Part shown: positions 41,482 through 49,739 of the stretch, in pieces
How the letters are laid out: each line of letters starts with the position of its first letter
How positions within the stretch are numbered: the first letter of the stretch is position 1
Assembly (NCBI GenBank): GCA_963832725.1
Contig: CAWHVG010000005.1
Coordinates: forward strand, 2,232,001-2,296,000
Direction: 5' to 3'
Source: JAEZBP01 sp963832725
Lineage (GTDB): Bacteria; Myxococcota_A; Polyangia; Polyangiales; Sandaracinaceae
Length of the DNA stretch: 64,000 nt
Notes under the pieces: model-generated
Told to the model about the DNA's origin: nothing
Database searches by the model: none
The model's input: only the letters and a program-made list of their open reading frames with translations
Program-made: the position numbers and the translations under genes

Positions 41482-43286
41482 CACCCGAGCTCCACGAAGA
41501 GCTCGAACGAATGAAACGCGGGCGCACCGTCGAGCTGCATGCCGTACCAGCCGAGCCCGACGGTCGCGACGTCGATCTGCGCCCCCGCGAACGCGCGCCA
41601 GCCCGCGGCCGTCACGCCCGTCGCCTGCGAGCCGTTCAGCAGGACGCCCGGCGACCACGCCGCGCCAATCATCGCCCCGTAGCGGTCGCCGATGCGGAGC
41701 GTTCCCCCGAGGTCGAGGTTGGCCCCGAAGAGGAACGAAGGCCCCCACCCGCCGAAGCGCATGCCGCCGCCGAGCCGAAAGTCGAACGCGACGATGCCGG
41801 CGCGGAGCGTCGCCGGCGACCAGTCGACGCCGAGGTTGCCGGTCCCGAACGCGAGCCCGAACCCGCCGCGTGGCTGCGTGAGGAGCGCGAGGCCGACGTG
41901 CAAGACCACCCGCGGGTCGCGGTAGGGCGAAGGAGCGCAATCGGCGGGCGCCGCGGCGGGCGGGCTCGCGGGCGCCGGCGCAGCCATCGGAGGGGGCGGT
42001 ACCGGCACGGCGGGAGCGGAGGCGGGGTCGAAGTAGTAGACGACCCGAGCCACGAAGGGCGAGCGCCGCGCGATCAGCGGATCGAGCGAGACCGCGCGAT
42101 GGCAGAGCGAAACCGCCCGCGTCATCAGGTCCGCGACCATCTGCCGCTCCGGGCCGGCCACGAGCTGCGAGGCGCGCATCGCACCGCCCGCGCGCTCGAG
42201 CACCACGGCCGCGGCATCCCAGAAGTACGCGGCCAGGAGCGCGAGCACCTCCGGGTCCTGCGTGTGCTCCGACAGGGCGCGCAGCCGCTCGAGGATCTCG
42301 CTCCGGCGGCCCGCGTCGAGCACGCCAATCACGTCGTGGACCAGCTCGACGGCGCCGACCCGCACCAGGAGCGCCACCAGCCGCGCGATCTCGTGCGTGC
42401 GCGCCGTGTCGGCCAGCTCACGTTGGGCCGCGTCGAGCGCGCCCGGCGCCCGGACGTGCGCCTCGTAGGCCTGCGCGATGGGGGCGAGCGGCACCGCGAA
42501 GCCCATGCTCTGCACGCCGGCCTCGGGGTTGCCGCGCGCCACCACCATGCCCACCACGCGCTCGTCCGCGTCGATCAGCGGTCCGCCGGAGTTGCCGGGA
42601 TTGAGCGCCATGTCCAGCTGGATGAACCCGTCGGGGCTCTCGCCCGCCACGATGCCCCGGCTCGACTGCGGGTCGGTACGGCGCACGTCGAGGGGATAGC
42701 CGATCGCGTGCACCTGCTGTCGCACGCGCAAGGGCACCGTCGGCTCCAGCTCGACGTAGTCCTCGAAGCTCCCGGACACCGCCAAGAACGCGAGGTCTCT
42801 CGCCTCGTCTCGATACACGACGGCGGCCGGCAGCGCGCGGTCCTGTCCGGGCACCCAGACCGCCAGCAGCGCCGCGTCCTCGATGACGTGGTTCGCGGTG
42901 AGGACGATGCCGTCCGGCGCGATCACGAGGCCGCTCCCGTGCCCGGCGTCCGGCACCCCGAGCATGCGCGGCTGCCCCGAGTCGCTCTCGATGCGCATCG
43001 CGCCGACGCCTCGGACCGCCAGCACGCGCACCGTGGCGCGGTCGACACGCGAGAAGCCCAGCGGGTTCGAGGCGGACGCATCGACCGCGCTCGGCGGGGC
43101 CGAGGATTGCTGCTGCGCGTCTGCCGGCGCCGGCGAAGCGGGCACCTGCTCCGTTGCGGCGGGCGCCGGCGGGGTAGGTTCGGTCGCTGCGCTCTCGGAC
43201 GTCCCCGACGGCGTCGTGGGTGCCTGCGCGTGGGCGACGCTGGCGGCGGCGAGCAACGCGATCACGATGGCGGCGCGAGCGCTCAC
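41478..43286 (-). CDS. secreted trypsin-like (HtrA/DegP-type) protease with C-terminal beta domain
   Basis: 602 aa. Signal peptide (AAIVIALLAAASVAHAQ), a Pro/Ala linker, then a chymotrypsin-fold protease with His in GIVLTANHVIED, Asp in DEARDLAFLAV and Ser in LNPGNSGGPLID. There is no PDZ domain; instead a helical segment (about residues 300-420), a Pro-rich stretch and a C-terminal 150 residues of alternating hydrophobic strands ending FELFVELGW, whose aromatic terminal residue suggests an outer-membrane-type beta-barrel or its relative. The GTG start at 43286 overlaps the TGA of the upstream gene. Possible role: membrane-tethered processing of the Cys-rich partners (inference). Confidence 0.8.
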   Translation of the reverse strand: MSARAAIVIALLAAASVAHAQAPTTPSGTSESAATEPTPPAPAATEQVPASPAPADAQQQSSAPPSAVDASASNPLGFSRVDRATVRVLAVRGVGAMRIESDSGQPRMLGVPDAGHGSGLVIAPDGIVLTANHVIEDAALLAVWVPGQDRALPAAVVYRDEARDLAFLAVSGSFEDYVELEPTVPLRVRQQVHAIGYPLDVRRTDPQSSRGIVAGESPDGFIQLDMALNPGNSGGPLIDADERVVGMVVARGNPEAGVQSMGFAVPLAPIAQAYEAHVRAPGALDAAQRELADTARTHEIARLVALLVRVGAVELVHDVIGVLDAGRRSEILERLRALSEHTQDPEVLALLAAYFWDAAAVVLERAGGAMRASQLVAGPERQMVADLMTRAVSLCHRAVSLDPLIARRSPFVARVVYYFDPASAPAVPVPPPPMAAPAPASPPAAAPADCAPSPYRDPRVVLHVGLALLTQPRGGFGLAFGTGNLGVDWSPATLRAGIVAFDFRLGGGMRFGGWGPSFLFGANLDLGGTLRIGDRYGAMIGAAWSPGVLLNGSQATGVTAAGWRAFAGAQIDVATVGLGWYGMQLDGAPAFHSFELFVELGW

Positions 43287-44311
43287 AAGCAGGCTCCGAA
43301 GGTGACGCCGTCGAGGACGATCTCGGGCATCAGCGGCACGCATTGGAGCGCGCCGGCGCAGTCGCTCGAGGTCGTGCACCACTCCGCGCAGCGCGAGCCC
43401 GTGGACGTCGTCACGCAGAGCAACCCGATCCCACATTCGCCGAGCGCGCCGCAGCGATCGCCTTGCGCACCCGTTCCCGGATGGCTCGCGCACTCCGTCC
43501 AGAGCCGCCCCGAGGCCGTGTAGAGCGCGCAGGTCTCACCGCGTGGGCAGTTCGTGGGGCTCACCAGGCTGCACACCGAAGCACAGCGGCCGATGGGCTC
43601 GCCCATCCCGGTGAGCGGCTCCGAGCAGACGTGGCGGAGACAGTCGGAGCCCGCATGGCAGAGCGCAGCGCAGCGCGTGTCGGGCTGCGTCGCGTCGAGC
43701 GAGATGTCCAAGCAGCCGAAGCCCGGCAGGCAGTCGCTCGCGCGGGAGCACGGATCCCCGTCGCCCCCAACGCCCGGCGGCTGACACGACACGCTTCCGT
43801 CCATCGCGAGGTAGCAGGCGTCCCCGGGACCGCAGCCGCACTGCGGCTCCACCACGCCGCAGGGCGAGCGGTCGCACGCATAGTGACAGCCCGAGCTGCC
43901 GGTCCCGTCGCACGTGCCGTCCCCGCAGCGGGCGTCGTCCGGCGTCGACGTGCAGGCCCCGTCGGGCTCCGCGCAGCGGTCGACCGTGCACATCACCCCG
44001 TCGTTGCAGATCACGTGCTCACCCGCCCGGCAGTACAGGACCGTCTCCCCTCCCGGGAGCGTGCGCCGGCCGGTGCAGGTCTCCCGCCCGGTGCAGGCGA
44101 GCCCGTCGTCACAGTCCGCATCGCTCGTGCACTCGTCCCCCGGGATGCACTGCCCGGCTCGGCACTCCGTCTCGCAGCGCACTCCGCACGCGCCGCAGTT
44201 CGTCGGATCGGTCGACACGTCCACGCAGCGCCCTTCGCACATCGACTCACCGGGCGCGCAGATGCAGCCCGCCACCGAGAGCGAGAAGCCGACGAGGATC
44301 GCCTGCTTCAC
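43283..44311 (-). CDS. Cys-rich secreted lipoprotein, 342 aa
   Basis: Lipoprotein signal (ILVGFSLSVAGCICAPGE). The mature part has about 40 cysteines in short modules: an N-terminal CGACGVRCETEC like those in the RCC1 protein, then CTSDADCDDGLACTG, CNDGVMCTVDRC, CSRASDCLPGFGC, CHAGSDCLRHVC and CTTSSDCAGALQC. These follow the DxDC/SDC pattern of myxobacterial secreted modules, probably disulfide-bonded. The GTG at 44311 overlaps the previous gene's TGA. It shares module type and lipobox with two other genes of the operon, so the products probably act together at the cell surface. Confidence 0.75.
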   Translation of the reverse strand: MKQAILVGFSLSVAGCICAPGESMCEGRCVDVSTDPTNCGACGVRCETECRAGQCIPGDECTSDADCDDGLACTGRETCTGRRTLPGGETVLYCRAGEHVICNDGVMCTVDRCAEPDGACTSTPDDARCGDGTCDGTGSSGCHYACDRSPCGVVEPQCGCGPGDACYLAMDGSVSCQPPGVGGDGDPCSRASDCLPGFGCLDISLDATQPDTRCAALCHAGSDCLRHVCSEPLTGMGEPIGRCASVCSLVSPTNCPRGETCALYTASGRLWTECASHPGTGAQGDRCGALGECGIGLLCVTTSTGSRCAEWCTTSSDCAGALQCVPLMPEIVLDGVTFGACL

Positions 44312-44682
44312 GACCGTCCCCCCGGCAGCGCGCCACTCGGCGGCGCGGGCCGCCAGTCTTGCGAGGGCTCGTCGCCGCGGGCAGGCGGCGGCGGGCCGGG
44401 GTGACAGACACGGTCCGGCCCGCAATAGGCGCCAGGGACGCACGGTGGGTTACAGAGCGGAACGCATTGCCCGCTTTGACAGGACCAGCCGGCGCCGCAG
44501 GCGGGCTGGCAGCTGGCGACGCAGTAGCCCTGGGGCGCGCACTGAAAGCCGGGAGAGCACGGAGGCTCGCACGCTCGGGTCGGCGCGTAGGCATAAGGCT
44601 GGGTCGCGGCGCGCCGACAGCCCGAACCGAACGTCACGGCCACCAATGCGACGGCGAGCGCGAGCGAGAGCCGCAACGGCAT
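44308..44682 (-). CDS. small Cys-rich lipoprotein, 124 aa (first gene of operon)
   Basis: Signal peptide and lipobox (VAVTFGSGC). Mature part has repeated Cys-Pro modules: CEPPCSPGFQC, CVASCQPACGAGWSC, CVPLCNPPCVPGAYC, followed by a Pro-rich tail. These resemble EB-like or insect-type disulfide modules. The ATG at 44682 is preferred to an earlier one because the leader starts there. Its TGA overlaps the next gene's GTG by four bases. The about 317-base gap upstream (44683-45000) must hold the operon promoter; no clear element was seen in it. Confidence 0.7.
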   Translation of the reverse strand: MPLRLSLALAVALVAVTFGSGCRRAATQPYAYAPTRACEPPCSPGFQCAPQGYCVASCQPACGAGWSCQSGQCVPLCNPPCVPGAYCGPDRVCHPGPPPPARGDEPSQDWRPAPPSGALPGGRS

Positions 44683-45000
44683 GGCGCGGAGGAGTATCAC
44701 CGATCCGGTGTCGCCTGGAAATGCTCTTTCGCGGACACCTGGGAAGACGACCAATCGTGCTTGCCGCGTCGGAACGACGCTTCGCATTCGAGTCGATCGA
44801 TTTCCCTCGATCGCGCGCGATCGAACATCGCTTCGAGCCCCGGCCGCCGGCCGTCAACACACGTTGACACGGGCGGTCCCGGCGGATCACGCCGCGCACG
44901 GTTCCGGGCTCTCGACGAGCACGAGCTCCGAGCTCTCTGCTCGTGCTCGGCGGCTCCGGGCACGCGTGCACCGGGTGCGGGCGTCGCCGTCCGCCAGAGG

Positions 45001-45393
45001 TCACCGGCAGATGGCGACGCAGCTCGGGGAGGCGCCGGGGGACGCGCTCATGCACAGGGTCGGCGGCGGGCAGCCCAACGCGCTGGTCGGCGCCAGTCCG
45101 CAGCCGCACGTATCCGCGGCTCCGGCGTTCGTCTGCACGCACGTGTCGGCCGACCGGCACTGGCCTTGAAAGCAGACGGAGTAGAGCGTTCCACTTCCGG
45201 CAAAGGAGCGGAAGTAGGACGCGCAATCGGCGTTCGTCTTGCAGGCTTGCAGGTAGGCGTAGCCGGCGTCGGCCGGGCAGGCGGCGTCGCGCGGTGAAGC
45301 GTCGACCTGCGTCCCGGCGGCGTGGAAAGTGTCGGGGTGGTCGCACCCCGTCGCGCAGAGCACCGCGACCAGCAAGAGTGAACGCGCGCTCAT
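45001..45393 (-). CDS. small lipoprotein with a Cys-rich domain, 130 aa
   Basis: Lipobox LCATGC. The mature part has about ten cysteines (ACKTNADCASYF, CFQGQCRSADTC, CGCGLAPTSALGC). The module CKTNADCASY resembles the DADC-type modules of the operon at 43-44 kb, from which it is separated by 317 bases on the same strand. Start ATG at 45393 has GGAGG two bases upstream, which is close; the alternative GTG at 45402 lacks a site. Function unknown. Confidence 0.65.
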   Translation of the reverse strand: MSARSLLLVAVLCATGCDHPDTFHAAGTQVDASPRDAACPADAGYAYLQACKTNADCASYFRSFAGSGTLYSVCFQGQCRSADTCVQTNAGAADTCGCGLAPTSALGCPPPTLCMSASPGASPSCVAICR

Positions 45394-45564
45394 GTCCTCC
45401 ACCCTACGTTCGAGTCGGCCCTGGGTTCACGATCCCGTACGACGATGGATGCGTACACCCCACCAGAGGCTCGCTCCCAATCGACGGCCGTACGCTGCCT
45501 CGGCGACCCATCGGCGCGGGGGCCGGCGTTCGGGATTCGGGCACGAAATTCGTCTCCTCGCCAG

Positions 45565-45870
45565 TCACGACGAGCGGATCCCCGCTGGTCGTCGTGACCG
45601 CCGGCATGTGGGTCGCCGTGCATGCCTCGGTCGCTCGTCACCGGCGGCATGTGAGGCGTCTCGGATGCCTCGGTAGCGAGCGACAGGTGCCATCCACGAC
45701 GTTCCGGATGGCAAGGTAGAAAAGCGCAGGCCGCACCCAGGACGGCGCGGATGTCGAGGTCGTGAGGCCCAGGCGGCATGCACGTCGTCTCGCGTGTCGA
45801 AGTAGAGGGTCGCCAGCGACACGTGGCTCGTCTCGCATGCCGATGTAGACGGTTTTCGACGCAATTTTGC
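45565..45870. repeat. degenerate 43-bp tandem repeats
   Basis: At least six diverged copies sharing a core like CGTCTCGCATGCCGAAGTAG followed by an A/C and GG. The TAG or its equivalent falls at 45631, 45674, 45717, about 45763, 45803 and 45846, so spacing is 43 bp, with two copies shifted by three. It is non-coding in context. The right end runs into GACGCAATTTTGCCC, an AT-rich patch. Confidence 0.55.
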
Positions 45871-45998
45871 CCATTTCAGGGGGCGAATCATGCCCCGAGG
45901 GCATCTTTTCCTTGAAGTTTGCCGCTCGATGAGGTTCAAACAGGGAACAGCTGCCGCGTCACGGCCCGCCCGGGCTGATGCGGCGAGGGGAGGTTCGG

Positions 45999-46688
45999 AT
46001 GAGAAACTACCGGGCGAACGCAGGGTCCGAGGTTCGCCTCGACTACGGAGTCTCGCTCTCGCGCGGGCTCTCGCACTTCGAGGAGACCCAGCCGCTGGCG
46101 GGCCCGTTCACGACGCTGAACGAGGAGCTGCGTACGAAGTACGAGGCGCGGCGGAGCTTGCGCCGGCCGCTGCTCGAGGCGCGGCAAGATCTGCGTTTCG
46201 GGGACTACGACGTGGATCGGGCGATCCGGATGTTCGAGCGCGAGACGGAGATCGCCGACGGCGCTCGCCGCGGGCCGTTGACGAAGGCGCTCTTCGACGG
46301 CGGAGTGACGCCCATCGTCGCGCCCTACGGGGCGAGGCAGGTGGCGCCGCTCGGCGATTTGATCGAGCGCCTACAGAACAGCGGACTGACGGGCGTGGAC
46401 GCGCTGCGCACGGCCGAGCTCCCGAAGCTCCAGGCGGTGGCCACCAAGCTCGGGACCGCGGTCGACGCGTACAAGAGCGCGCGGGACGCGTACCTCGCCG
46501 CCTTCGCCGAGGAGCTGGCGGTGCGCGACGATCACCGATTGGCCGTCGACAAGCTGATGGGCCAGGTGCGGGCGCTCTTCCCCGGCGATCGGGTCCGGCA
46601 GAACCTCGTCTTTCCCGACGTGCAGGTCAGCTCGGGGCACGCGGAGAGCGCGGACGGCGCCACGCACGATCCCGGGCCCACCGGCTGA
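45999..46688 (+). CDS. hypothetical helical protein, 229 aa
   Basis: No signal or membrane segment; strongly helical and charged, with long amphipathic stretches (NEELRTKYEARRSLRRPLL, EARQDLRFGDYDVDRAIRMF, AVATKLGTAVDAYKSARDAY). The pattern recalls the hypothetical gene at 548-1213 in style, but no clear similarity was seen by eye. ATG at 45999 has GGGGAGG six bases upstream. It is a single-gene unit: the degenerate repeats lie before it and a hairpin terminator follows. Function unknown. Confidence 0.65.
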   Translation: MRNYRANAGSEVRLDYGVSLSRGLSHFEETQPLAGPFTTLNEELRTKYEARRSLRRPLLEARQDLRFGDYDVDRAIRMFERETEIADGARRGPLTKALFDGGVTPIVAPYGARQVAPLGDLIERLQNSGLTGVDALRTAELPKLQAVATKLGTAVDAYKSARDAYLAAFAEELAVRDDHRLAVDKLMGQVRALFPGDRVRQNLVFPDVQVSSGHAESADGATHDPGPTG

Positions 46689-46691
46689 GCC

Positions 46692-46748
46692 GCGCCCGCC
46701 TCGCGGGGCCGTAGGACGATTGCCCGTCCCCGGCCCCCGAGCGGGCGC
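46692..46748. terminator. long hairpin terminator
   Basis: GCGCCCGC (46692-46699) pairs with GCGGGCGC (46741-46748). The inner sequences continue the stem with small bulges (CTCGCGGGGCCG against CGGCCCCCGAG). It starts four bases after the stop codon of the hypothetical gene. Confidence 0.6.
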
Positions 46749-46957
46749 GCCTCGTCCGTCACCTCGTGCTCGGTCGCCATGCCCGGCGCTCTACACGTCC
46801 CGCGAGAGCGCGCCATCGGCTCCCACCGTCTCTGCGCTCGCGGCTCGTGTCGCGCCCGAGCTCCGGCAGCGACGGCGGGGAGGCCTCCGGAGGGCATCTT
46901 CGAGGTGCCTCACGCACCCGGTGCGCACGGCGAGCCGAATCGGGTAAGCTCGCGCCC

Positions 46958-47155
46958 ATGCGGAACAAGGCTCTTCTTCTGGCCGCGCTCGCGGCCACCG
47001 CGCTGGCCCTCGTCGGCTGTGGAGGCGGCTGCGCCCACGGCGGACACACCCACGCGGTCGGCAGCACCTACGAGCAGCCCCCGGACTACCAGACGACCTG
47101 CACCTGCGAGCAGAGCGGGCAGATCGACTGCGGCGGCGCGCCGGTCTCGGACTGA
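46958..47155 (+). CDS. small lipoprotein, 65 aa
   Basis: Signal peptide MRNKALLLAALAATALALVG then lipobox Cys (LVGCGGGC). The mature part is about 44 residues with a His-containing patch (AHGGHTHAVG) and three cysteines (CTCEQSGQIDC). The His/Cys content could bind metal (inference). Start ATG at 46958; no good ribosome site (upstream GGGTAAGCTCGC). A hairpin terminator follows closely. Unrecognised family. Confidence 0.6.
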   Translation: MRNKALLLAALAATALALVGCGGGCAHGGHTHAVGSTYEQPPDYQTTCTCEQSGQIDCGGAPVSD

Positions 47156-47159
47156 GGGT

Positions 47160-47214
47160 CGCGCTCGCGGCGCGGATTCGAGTCGATGTCGAACGATCCT
47201 CGCCGCGAGCCGCG
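47160..47214. terminator. hairpin terminator
   Basis: CGCGCTCGCGGCG (from 47160) pairs, with one bulge, with CGCCGCGAGCCGCG (47201-47214), just after the small lipoprotein stop. The remaining gap to 47551 shows no gene. Confidence 0.55.
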
Positions 47215-47551
47215 CCAGCGTCCCCTGCCGGCGGTCGACCCATGAACGGTCGTCGGGCTCTCTCGCGCTCGGGTGGGCTGAGCGTCGCGCTCGGATTTCC
47301 GATCGCGCGCGACGGTCTTCTGCGTCCGAGTCTCCTGCGTCCGAACGAGGCGCGACCGGGACGAACGGCGGCTCGGCTCGCGATGGCCGCGCGCGGCCGA
47401 TGCGTGCGATTGAACGCGCTGCCGCGAGCAGGACGAACGCCGGCGGGGGCCGGCGCCGTGGAGACGCTCCGTTCCGGAGGGCTGCCGGAGCGGCGGCCGG
47501 CTCACGCGGGGCGGTCGGGGATCGACGGCTCGAAGGCAGGTGGAGGCGTCG

Positions 47552-49558
47552 ATGATCGGTAGCCGCTACCGCGCTCACGGAGGCGCCCGGGTCGCGATCG
47601 GGCTCGGTCCGGATGAGAGCCTGCCGCCCGATCTGCCGGAGAGCGTGCGCGAGGCGCTGATCCGCGCCGATCTGGCCGAGGCGGAGGCCCACCTGGCCTG
47701 GGAGCTGGCCCGGTTGGCGCCGGGTCTCTCGCCCGAGCTGCATCTGGCGCTGGTGGCGGTGATCCTGATCACCCAGGAGGCCCTCGGTCGTGGATCCACA
47801 CGCGTCGCCCGCGATCCGGCCGCGCTGGCGGCACAGGCCCGCGCGCTGGGGTTCGAGGAGACCGATGCCATCGCCGCGCTGATGGAGCGCGCCGAACGCG
47901 CCGACGAGGCCGATCCGATTGCGCGCCTCTTCGGTCGGCCCGGTGAGCGGAAGCCGCTGATCCTCGACGGCGAGCACCTCTATCAGGAGCGACTGCGCGC
48001 CCTCGAAGAGCGATTGGCCTCGCTCTTGGCCCGACGGGTGGCGCGCGCGCCGCGCGAAGACGTGAGCGAGGCCATCGACGCGGTCTCGGCGCGCCCGAGC
48101 GGCGCGGTGATCCTCACCGGCGAGCAGCAGGAGGCCGTCGGCGCGGCGCTCCGCGCGCCCCTCAGCGTGGTCAGCGGCGGGCCCGGCACCGGCAAGACCT
48201 CCATCGTGGTGGCCATCTTGCGCGCCGCGCTGGCGGCGGGGTTGATCGACCCGAGCTCCATCGCGCTGGCGGCGCCGACCGGCAAGGCCGCCGACCGCAT
48301 GCGCGGCGCCATCGAGGGCGCGCTCTCGCGGATTGAGGATCCGCTCCCCACCGATCGCGAGCTGATCGAGGCGCTCCCCCGGCCGATGACGCTGCACCGA
48401 TTGCTCGGCTACTCGCCCTCGCGCGGCGGCTTCCGGCACCACGCGGACAACCCGCTCTCCGAGCGATTGGTCATCGTGGACGAGTCCTCGATGATTGACG
48501 TCTTCTTGATGGAGCGGCTGGCCGCCTCGCTCCTTCCGAGCGCGCAGCTCGTCCTCCTCGGCGACGCCGAGCAGCTCCCCAGCGTCGCCGCCGGCGCGGT
48601 CTTTCGCGATCTCGGCCGCGCCGGCCGGGTCCCCTCGGTCGTGCTGACGAAGAGCCACCGCATGGACCCGGACAAGCCGGAGGGCTTCAACATCCTGCAG
48701 GTCGCGACCCGGGTGAACGAGGGCACGCTGCCGCCGAAGGTGCCCGGGAGAGCGCGCGGCTCGGTCGTGCTTCCGGCGGATCCGAGCGGCCTCGGCGTCC
48801 TCACGGATCTGCCACAGGATCCCTCGACGCTGGGCGGCGTCTTCCTCTTCGATCCGGCCAGCCCGCTCGAGCGCGAGCGCTTCGTGGACTTCTGGTACGC
48901 CTCCTACGGCCGCGGGCCGCGCGCGGTGGCCGAGCTCGCGACGCGGACCTGGGCGCGGATCGAAGGCCGGATCGATCCAGACGAGCGGAGCGCGCTCGAG
49001 CCGCTCTTCGCCCATCGGGAGCGCGCGCGGCTCTTGGCCGTCACCCGCAGCGCCGCCCGGCCGACCGGCGTGGACGCCATCAACGCTTCGCTCCACCGTC
49101 GCCTCGCCGACGAACGGCGCGCCGACGGCGCCTTGCTCCTCGCCGGCGAGCCCGTGCTGGTGCACCGAAACGACTACGAGCGCGGCCTCTTCAACGGCGA
49201 TCAGGGCGTCGTGCTCTTCACGGCTCAGCCGGGCGAGGGACCGCGGCCCTCGGCGGTCTTCCGCAAGGACGAGGGCTTCGCCGCCCATCCGCTGGAAGCG
49301 GTGCGCGCCTCGATCGATCTCGGGTTCGCGACCACCGTCCACAAGGCGCAGGGCTCGGAGCACGACACGGTCGCGCTGGTCCTCCCGGAGACGGACAGCC
49401 CGCGCCTTCTGACCCGCGAGATCGTCTACACGGCGATCACCCGCGCCCGGCGCTCCGTCCTCATCGTCGGCAGCGCAGAGCTCCTCGCCCGCGCCGCCTC
49501 CCGCCGCGTCGAGCGCTCCTCCGGCATCGCCGAGCGCATGGCCCGCGCCGCATCCTGA
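47552..49558 (+). CDS. recD: RecD-like helicase (exodeoxyribonuclease V alpha subunit)
   Basis: 668 aa SF1B helicase. N-terminal helical domain (1-170), then Walker A GGPGTGKTS, motif Ia AAPTGKAA, Walker B VIVDESSMIDVFLM, motif III LLGDAEQLPSV, and C-terminal motifs VHKAQGSEHDTV and YTAITRARR. This fits RecD of RecBCD; the N-terminal domain suits a RecB interface more than RecD2. RecD is the 5'-3' motor of double-strand-break processing. No recB or recC is nearby in the window; the upstream 400 bases are empty, so if they exist they are elsewhere or arranged unusually. ATG at 47552 has GGAGG seven bases upstream. Frame intact. Confidence 0.85.
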   Translation: MIGSRYRAHGGARVAIGLGPDESLPPDLPESVREALIRADLAEAEAHLAWELARLAPGLSPELHLALVAVILITQEALGRGSTRVARDPAALAAQARALGFEETDAIAALMERAERADEADPIARLFGRPGERKPLILDGEHLYQERLRALEERLASLLARRVARAPREDVSEAIDAVSARPSGAVILTGEQQEAVGAALRAPLSVVSGGPGTGKTSIVVAILRAALAAGLIDPSSIALAAPTGKAADRMRGAIEGALSRIEDPLPTDRELIEALPRPMTLHRLLGYSPSRGGFRHHADNPLSERLVIVDESSMIDVFLMERLAASLLPSAQLVLLGDAEQLPSVAAGAVFRDLGRAGRVPSVVLTKSHRMDPDKPEGFNILQVATRVNEGTLPPKVPGRARGSVVLPADPSGLGVLTDLPQDPSTLGGVFLFDPASPLERERFVDFWYASYGRGPRAVAELATRTWARIEGRIDPDERSALEPLFAHRERARLLAVTRSAARPTGVDAINASLHRRLADERRADGALLLAGEPVLVHRNDYERGLFNGDQGVVLFTAQPGEGPRPSAVFRKDEGFAAHPLEAVRASIDLGFATTVHKAQGSEHDTVALVLPETDSPRLLTREIVYTAITRARRSVLIVGSAELLARAASRRVERSSGIAERMARAAS

Positions 49559-49739
49559 GCATTCGCCCGGAGCCGAATCGGTGGATGCCGAGCTCCGGCG
49601 TGTCCCCGCGTCCGAGGCCGCGGGGGTGCACCGCACAGTTGGACGAAGGCCCCATGACCTCGTCGAGCGGCTCGGCTCGCCGGCGACCGACGTCCGCCAG
49701 AGGCTTCGCAGCGCGGCGACGGCCGCGTATCCTCGCCGG

